From Flavobacterium foetidum (GTDB lineage: Bacteria > Bacteroidota > Bacteroidia > Flavobacteriales > Flavobacteriaceae): a stretch of 64,000 nucleotides of DNA. Position 1 is the stretch's first letter, and every line of letters starts with the position of its first letter. A program made the position numbers and the translations under genes. Positions 58,685 through 64,000 of the stretch are shown piece by piece. The DNA lies in assembly GCF_004634245.1 (NCBI RefSeq), contig NZ_SJTF01000008.1, positions 124,001-188,000 on the forward strand, in the 5' to 3' direction. The notes under the pieces are model-generated. The model searched no databases. It was not told where the DNA came from and worked only from the letters and a program-made list of their open reading frames with translations.

Positions 58685-61600
58685 ATGCAAAGTCCGTCTT
58701 TTTCTATTTACGATGCCTCTGCCGGTTCAGGAAAGACGTACACTTTGGTTAAAGAATATCTCAGGATTATTCTTTCTTCTAAGCAAAAGGATGCTTATAG
58801 AAATATCTTAGCCATTACTTTTACCAATAAAGCGGTTCACGAAATGAAAAGCCGTATTGTCGGTAGTCTTTCCGAATTTGCTAAAGATGACCCATCACCT
58901 AAAGCGGTTCAGTTAATGGAGGATCTTGCGAGAGAAACGAATCTTTCTTTAATTCAATTAAAAACTAAATCACAAGAAATCATAAAGCATCTAATTCACA
59001 ATTATGCTGCTTTTGATATTTCTACTATTGATAAATTTACCCATAGGGTTATTCGTGCTTTTGCGCATGACCTTAATCTTCCAATGACTTTCGAGGTAAC
59101 ACTCGATACGGAGAATCTACTCGTAGAAGCCGTTGATGCGATTATCGCACAAGCAGGCGAAGACGAGACCTTGACCAAGCTGCTCATCGATTTTACAATG
59201 GAAAAAACCGATGATGACAAAAGCTGGGATGTTTCTCGCGAAATTCTCGAAACCGGACGCTTGGTTTTGAATGAAAACAATCGAAACGAAATTCTGCATT
59301 TTCAAGACAAGAGCATTTCGGAGTTTATAGAAATCAAAGCAAAAATGCTGCAGCTCTGCAAAGAACTAGAATCTCAAAACAGTGAATCTGCTTGTGAAGC
59401 GCTTTCGTTAATTGAAAAGAACGGGATTGATTTGAAATCGTTTTCAAGAGGAACTTTTCCGAATCATCTGGAAAGCATCAGAGATGGTAAATTCAATCCA
59501 AAGAATAAAATGTTTCACGAGTTTGATGATATTGCAATCAATAAAACGGCAAAAGATCGAGCATTGATTGAAAACATTATTCCCGATTTGCTGAAAATTC
59601 TTGAAGGAGTTTATAAGAATTTTGAAAAACGTGATTTCTATAAGGCCTTCCTTAAAAATATAACACCACTTTCGCTTCTCAATACTGTGAGCAATGAGTT
59701 GGCAAAAATTCAATCGGAACAAAATATTCTTTCGATTTCAGAATTTAATGCAATCATTCATCGCGAAATTCAAGAGCAGCCTGCGCCTTTTATTTATGAA
59801 CGTCTTGGAGAGCGTTATCGTCATTTTTTTATTGATGAATTTCAGGATACTTCAGAAATGCAGTGGAACAATTTGATTCCGCTGATCCATAATTCGCTTT
59901 CAGGTCAAGACGATGCAGGAAATAAAGGAACGTTAATGATTGTTGGAGATCCGAAACAATCTATTTACAGATGGCGTGGCGGAAAAGCTGAGCAGTTTAT
60001 AGAATTAGGGAAAGAAGATTTTGAATTTTTTCACCATGAAAAAGAATTGAGGCATTTAGATACAAACTACCGAAGTTATAGTCAGGTGATTGATTTTAAT
60101 AATGCTTTCTTTAAATTGATTTCGTCTGAATTTGAAAATCTTGATTATAAGGATTTATACGAAAATCATAGTTTTCAGAATTCAAATTCAAAAAAAGGCG
60201 GATATGTCAATTTGAGTTTTCTTCCAATAATAGAAAAAGAAGATGGCGTTGATGAGGAAGATGCAATTGAAAAATCGGATTTGTATGTTCTGGCGGTTTT
60301 AAATACAATTCAAAAAGTTGTAAAACAAGGTTTTGAGTATCGAGACATTGTGATCCTGACACGTAAAAGAGATCAAGGAGTCTTGGTTGCAAATTATTTG
60401 ACAGAACAAAACATTCCAATTATATCTTCAGAAACTTTAATGATTCAGAATGCGGCCGAAGTTCGTTTGATTGTCTATCTGCTGCGTTATTTAAACAATA
60501 ATGCCGATTTGGAATCTAAAGCCTATTTTCTTCATTTCCTCGCTTTTAATAAGGAGGTTGAAATGCCAGTTCATGATTTTATTGCTCACGGAATGGCTTA
60601 TAAAAGCGAAGCCGATTTTGAGCAATGGCTTTTAAGCTGTGATGTTTCTTTTTGTTTCTCGGATGTTAGGAAAAAATCATTGTACGAAGCAGTAGAATTG
60701 ATTATTTCAAGATTTTTAAACGTTTCGGAAAGAAATGCGTACGTGCAGTTTTTTATGGATATTGTTTTGGAACGTGATATTAAAAATCAGGCCGGAATTG
60801 CTGATTTTCTGAATTACTGGGAAAAGAATTCTCATAAGTTCAGCATTCCGTCGCCAGAAGGGAACAATGCAGTTCAGATTATGACCATACATAAGTCAAA
60901 GGGATTAGAGTTTCCGGTTGTCATAATGCCGTTTGCAGAAGAGGATTATTCTAGAAAACCAAAAGATAAATTATGGCTTGATGCGGAAGAAGAATCTTTG
61001 GGGATTCCAAAAGCCTTGATAGACAACAGTAGTGCGGTGGAAAATTTTGGAGAAAGCGCTTCGGCGATTTTCAATCTTAAGAAACAGGAAGAGCTGCTCG
61101 ATAATATTAATGTGCTGTATGTTGCCCTTACACGGGCAGAAGAGCAGCTGTATGTGATTTCGCAGGCGATGAAAGAAAGAAAAGACGGTGAGTTGCCCAA
61201 TAATATGGCGTCTTTTTTTATTAAATACCTAATGCACGAAAAGATATTTGAAACCGAAAAATTAGAATATGAATTTGGAAGCAATACTAGGCTTTCGCAA
61301 CCAGAAAAAGTTGTCGATACTATAAAAACCATCGAAGCCGTTGAGGAAGTTTTGGATCCAAAGAATATTAAAATTGCGCAACGAGAAGCTTTAATGTGGG
61401 GGACGCATCAGCAGGAAGCCATTTCGTATGGTAATATTGTTCATGAGATTCTGGCTTTTGTAAAAGACAAGTCAGATGTCGATTTGGCGATTGCCAAAGC
61501 CATGGAAAACGGGCTCATAACTTTTGACCAAGTTCAAAAAGTAAATCAAACGTTGCTTGAAATTGTAAATCATCCAGAGTTGATAGATTGCTTTAACGGA

Positions 61601-61843
61601 AATCTTAAAGTTTTGAATGAACAGACGATTGTACAAAAGGCGGGTAAAATTTTAAAACCTGATCGAATTGTCTTAAATCAAAACAAGGAAGCTTTTTTGA
61701 TCGATTATAAAACTGGTGCCGTAAATCCAAAATACAAACAGCAAATTCAGGAATATCAAGATGCCATTGAGGATTTAGGATATAAAGTGTTAAAAAGGGC
61801 TTTGGTGTATATAGGTACCGATATTGATGTGGTAAATTTGTGA
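58685..61843 (+). CDS. UvrD/RecB-type helicase-nuclease
   Basis: This is an exonuclease V beta/AddA-like protein of 1052 residues (ATG 58685). Helicase motifs: I YDASAGSGKTYTL (Walker A), II FIDEFQDTSEMQW, III VGDPKQSIYRWRGG, V IMTIHKSKGLEFP, VI LYVALTRAEEQLYV. A C-terminal PD-(D/E)xK nuclease follows with GNIVHEIL and FLIDYKTG. I chose the second Met, because the first 15 residues (from 58640) read the AATTCC-type repeat edge. No AddB partner gene is adjacent. It acts in double-strand break processing, with partner usage unknown. Confidence 0.93.
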   Translation: MQSPSFSIYDASAGSGKTYTLVKEYLRIILSSKQKDAYRNILAITFTNKAVHEMKSRIVGSLSEFAKDDPSPKAVQLMEDLARETNLSLIQLKTKSQEIIKHLIHNYAAFDISTIDKFTHRVIRAFAHDLNLPMTFEVTLDTENLLVEAVDAIIAQAGEDETLTKLLIDFTMEKTDDDKSWDVSREILETGRLVLNENNRNEILHFQDKSISEFIEIKAKMLQLCKELESQNSESACEALSLIEKNGIDLKSFSRGTFPNHLESIRDGKFNPKNKMFHEFDDIAINKTAKDRALIENIIPDLLKILEGVYKNFEKRDFYKAFLKNITPLSLLNTVSNELAKIQSEQNILSISEFNAIIHREIQEQPAPFIYERLGERYRHFFIDEFQDTSEMQWNNLIPLIHNSLSGQDDAGNKGTLMIVGDPKQSIYRWRGGKAEQFIELGKEDFEFFHHEKELRHLDTNYRSYSQVIDFNNAFFKLISSEFENLDYKDLYENHSFQNSNSKKGGYVNLSFLPIIEKEDGVDEEDAIEKSDLYVLAVLNTIQKVVKQGFEYRDIVILTRKRDQGVLVANYLTEQNIPIISSETLMIQNAAEVRLIVYLLRYLNNNADLESKAYFLHFLAFNKEVEMPVHDFIAHGMAYKSEADFEQWLLSCDVSFCFSDVRKKSLYEAVELIISRFLNVSERNAYVQFFMDIVLERDIKNQAGIADFLNYWEKNSHKFSIPSPEGNNAVQIMTIHKSKGLEFPVVIMPFAEEDYSRKPKDKLWLDAEEESLGIPKALIDNSSAVENFGESASAIFNLKKQEELLDNINVLYVALTRAEEQLYVISQAMKERKDGELPNNMASFFIKYLMHEKIFETEKLEYEFGSNTRLSQPEKVVDTIKTIEAVEEVLDPKNIKIAQREALMWGTHQQEAISYGNIVHEILAFVKDKSDVDLAIAKAMENGLITFDQVQKVNQTLLEIVNHPELIDCFNGNLKVLNEQTIVQKAGKILKPDRIVLNQNKEAFLIDYKTGAVNPKYKQQIQEYQDAIEDLGYKVLKRALVYIGTDIDVVNL

Positions 61844-61924
61844 AAAAATTAATCAGAAGTTAAAGAAATAACGAAGCTTTTTTATGGTTAAGCTGTTAAT
61901 ATTTAACGTTTTAAATGGATAAAA

Positions 61925-63118
61925 ATGTACGGAAAAATTAAAGAGCATCTGCAAAGCGAGTTGCAGGCTATAGAAGAAAATGGAATTTTTAAAAAAGAAC
62001 GAATTATTACTTCGCCACAAGGTGCAGAAATAAAAATTTCAACAGGAGAAACGGTTTTGAATTTTTGCGCTAATAATTATTTAGGATTGTCCTCGCATCC
62101 TGAAGTAATTCAGGCCGCAAAAGATGCTTTAGATTCGCATGGATTCGGAATGTCGTCTGTTCGTTTTATTTGCGGAACGCAGGATATTCATAAAACATTA
62201 GAAAAGAAGATTGCAGATTTCTATGGTACAGAAGATACTATTCTGTATGCAGCGGCTTTTGATGCAAACGGTGGTGTTTTTGAGCCTTTGCTTGGAGAGA
62301 ATGATGCAATCATTTCAGACAGCTTAAATCATGCTTCTATTATTGACGGAGTTCGTTTGTGTAAAGCGGCTCGTTATCGTTATGAAAATAACAATATGGA
62401 AGATTTGGAGCAGCAACTTATAAAAGCAAACGAAGCAGGAACTCGTTTTAAGCTTATCGTAACCGATGGCGTTTTCTCGATGGACGGATTGGTGGCTCCT
62501 CTTGACAAAATATGCGACCTAGCAGATAAATATGATGCCATGGTGATGGTTGACGAATGCCACGCTGCCGGATTTATCGGGGCGAGTGGAAAAGGAACTT
62601 TGGAGGCTAAAAATGTCATGGGTCGTGTTGATATTATTACCGGAACTCTAGGCAAGGCTTTGGGTGGCGCAATGGGTGGCTATACTACTGCAAAAAAAGA
62701 AGTAATCGAGGTTTTACGCCAGCGATCAAGACCATATTTGTTTTCAAATTCATTAGCGCCGGCAATTGTTGGGGCTTCTATTAAGGTTTTTGAATTGTTG
62801 GAAAAAGATACCTCATTGCGAGATACCTTAGAATGGAATACGAACTATTTTAAAGAGGGTATGAAAAAGGCGGGCTTCGATATCATTGACGGGGACTCAG
62901 CAATAGTGCCTGTTATGCTCTATGATGCCAAACTATCACAGGTTATGGCAGACGAACTTCTCAAAAAAGGCATTTATGTAATCGGTTTCTTCTTTCCTGT
63001 TGTTCCTAAGGAAAAAGCTCGAATAAGAGTGCAATTATCTGCAGCTCATACCAAAGAACACTTGGACAAGGCAATAGACGCTTTTACAGTTGTCGGTAAA
63101 ATGTTAAAAGTTATATAA
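61925..63118 (+). CDS. kbl: Glycine C-acetyltransferase (2-amino-3-ketobutyrate CoA ligase)
   Basis: Kbl joins glycine and acetyl-CoA reversibly to 2-amino-3-ketobutyrate, in threonine degradation. It is a PLP alpha-oxoamine synthase of 397 residues with [16 protein letters not shown], the PLP-binding [11 protein letters not shown], and the Schiff-base Lys in [13 protein letters not shown]. Length and motifs match Kbl over BioF, since it has the conserved [12 protein letters not shown] start. The threonine dehydrogenase partner is not in the window. Confidence 0.95.
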   Translation: MYGKIKEHLQSELQAIEENGIFKKERIITSPQGAEIKISTGETVLNFCANNYLGLSSHPEVIQAAKDALDSHGFGMSSVRFICGTQDIHKTLEKKIADFYGTEDTILYAAAFDANGGVFEPLLGENDAIISDSLNHASIIDGVRLCKAARYRYENNNMEDLEQQLIKANEAGTRFKLIVTDGVFSMDGLVAPLDKICDLADKYDAMVMVDECHAAGFIGASGKGTLEAKNVMGRVDIITGTLGKALGGAMGGYTTAKKEVIEVLRQRSRPYLFSNSLAPAIVGASIKVFELLEKDTSLRDTLEWNTNYFKEGMKKAGFDIIDGDSAIVPVMLYDAKLSQVMADELLKKGIYVIGFFFPVVPKEKARIRVQLSAAHTKEHLDKAIDAFTVVGKMLKVI

Positions 63119-63163
63119 TTACCACATTGGTCAAATTTTTGTAGGTTTTTTTTAACATTTCAT

Positions 63164-63194
63164 TTTGTATTTAAAAAATTTGGTGTTACTTTTG
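63164..63194 (+). promoter_or_regulatory. Bacteroidota-type promoter of the OmpA gene
   Basis: TTTG at 63164-63167, a 19-nt spacer, and TACTTTTG at 63187-63194 match the Bacteroidota consensus TTTG-N19-TAnnTTTG exactly. The ATG is about 38 bp further on, so the leader is short. It is the best-matching promoter I found in the window. Confidence 0.8.
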
Positions 63195-63231
63195 CTTGTA
63201 ATTAACTAAATTGTAATTAAAAAAATTAAGT

Positions 63232-64000
63232 ATGAAACATCTTAACAAACTTTTAGTTGCTGTAATGATGGCGATGGGTTTAAGCTCTCACGCGCAAGAC
63301 AGTAACAATCCATGGGCTATCTCTTTTGGAGTTAATGCCGTGGATACAAGAACCAGTTCAGGTTCAGGAAGCGGATTCTTTGATCAACACTTTTCGCAGC
63401 CATTCGCTGTAAAAGACAACTGGAATATTCTTCCTTCTTTATCTTACATTGGAGTGTCTAGATATGTTGGTAGCGGATTTTCTGTTGGTTTGCAAGGTTC
63501 TGTAAACAAAATTGATAAATTAGTTACTTTCAACCCATCTGCTCCAGGTCACGATGCAAGAGGTAACGTTGTTACTAATCCTGGTGACTTGATGTACTAC
63601 GGAATTGATGCTACTATCAAATACAGCTTCCAAGAATTAATCAAATCTAAAGTGATTGATCCTTCGTTATCTGTTGGTGGTGGTTACACTTTCTTTGGAG
63701 ATAACAGTTTCGGAACTGTTAACCCAGGTGCTGGTATCACTTTCTGGTTTACAGACGCTATCGGTCTTGAGTTAGCTACAAGATACAAATGGGCTGTAGC
63801 TGCTAACGAGGACAAACCTCTTGACAGATCAGTTTTCCAACACACTGCAGGTTTAGTTTTCAAATTCGGAGGTAAAGATACTGACGGAGACGGAATCTAT
63901 GACAAAGATGATGCTTGTCCAGATGTTGCTGGTTTAAAACAATTCAACGGATGTCCTGATACTGACGGTGACGGAATCGTTGATGCTTCTGACGCTTGTC
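63232..64000 (+). CDS. OmpA-family outer-membrane porin (3'-partial)
   Basis: The frame is open to the window end. The product has a signal peptide ([22 protein letters not shown]), an N-terminal beta-barrel-like region (about 23-215), then thrombospondin type 3 calcium repeats beginning about residue 220 ([17 protein letters not shown]). The C-terminal OmpA peptidoglycan-binding domain would follow downstream of the window. The promoter at 63164-63194 fits a strongly expressed envelope protein. Confidence 0.9.
   Translation, partial: MKHLNKLLVAVMMAMGLSSHAQDSNNPWAISFGVNAVDTRTSSGSGSGFFDQHFSQPFAVKDNWNILPSLSYIGVSRYVGSGFSVGLQGSVNKIDKLVTFNPSAPGHDARGNVVTNPGDLMYYGIDATIKYSFQELIKSKVIDPSLSVGGGYTFFGDNSFGTVNPGAGITFWFTDAIGLELATRYKWAVAANEDKPLDRSVFQHTAGLVFKFGGKDTDGDGIYDKDDACPDVAGLKQFNGCPDTDGDGIVDASDAC

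Overview
The window is chromosomal DNA of a flavobacterium, most likely Flavobacterium itself. The evidence is low GC, a Bat aerotolerance operon, a PorZ-type type IX secretion protein with a C-terminal sorting domain, a carboxypeptidase-regulatory TonB receptor, promoters of the Bacteroidota type (TTTG, 19 nt, TAnnTTTG), almost no Shine-Dalgarno sites, and many intergenic inverted repeats. I saw no rRNA, tRNA, CRISPR array, integrase or transposase. The first gene (a PRPP-synthetase homologue) and the last (an OmpA-family porin) run off the window edges.

1-7.45 kb (+) is the most unusual part. It is a co-directional cluster for NAD+ and ADP-ribose: PRPP-synthetase homologue, a 111-aa unknown, a vWA/MIDAS protein, a divergent PurA paralogue without the aspartate-binding loop, NADAR, MacroD-type macrodomain, RNA 2'-phosphotransferase (KptA), ADP-ribosylglycohydrolase and a nicotinamide phosphoribosyltransferase, closed by a terminator. 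NADAR, macrodomain, KptA and DraG together could strip ADP-ribose from nucleobases, proteins and small molecules or process 2'-phosphorylated RNA. The first and last genes could rebuild NAD+ from nicotinamide. nadD, the next NAD+ step, lies convergently just downstream.

7.6-12 kb (mostly -) holds housekeeping genes (nadD, gmk, yicC, ArsC-like, dinB, RlpA-like, a small membrane protein). 12-24 kb (-) holds a TonB receptor, pgi, two unknowns, an M23 lipoprotein, and an aromatic amino-acid degradation group (tryptophan dioxygenase-like, HPD, HGD). A candidate ~110-nt small RNA lies between hpd and the DUF3108 gene. 24-30.7 kb holds a patatin/surface-antigen fusion, uvrC, a deacylase and 5-FTHF cyclo-ligase.

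30.9-40.4 kb (-) is the Bat operon: moxR, DUF58, a membrane protein, batA, batB, TPR protein, batD, TPR-SH3 protein. 40.6-47.6 kb holds two oxidoreductases, an AlbA_2-domain protein, a nucleotidyltransferase with a small partner, a DUF3298-like lipoprotein, a trans-sulfuration enzyme and an outer-membrane protein. 47.9-64 kb (mostly +) is core: gdhA, porZ, recO, ileS, a DksA-like protein, two roadblock proteins (-), lspA, a UvrD/RecB-type helicase-nuclease, kbl and the OmpA porin.

Many intergenic gaps hold members of several palindromic repeat families, including a 30-bp perfect inverted repeat and a two-copy MITE-like element.
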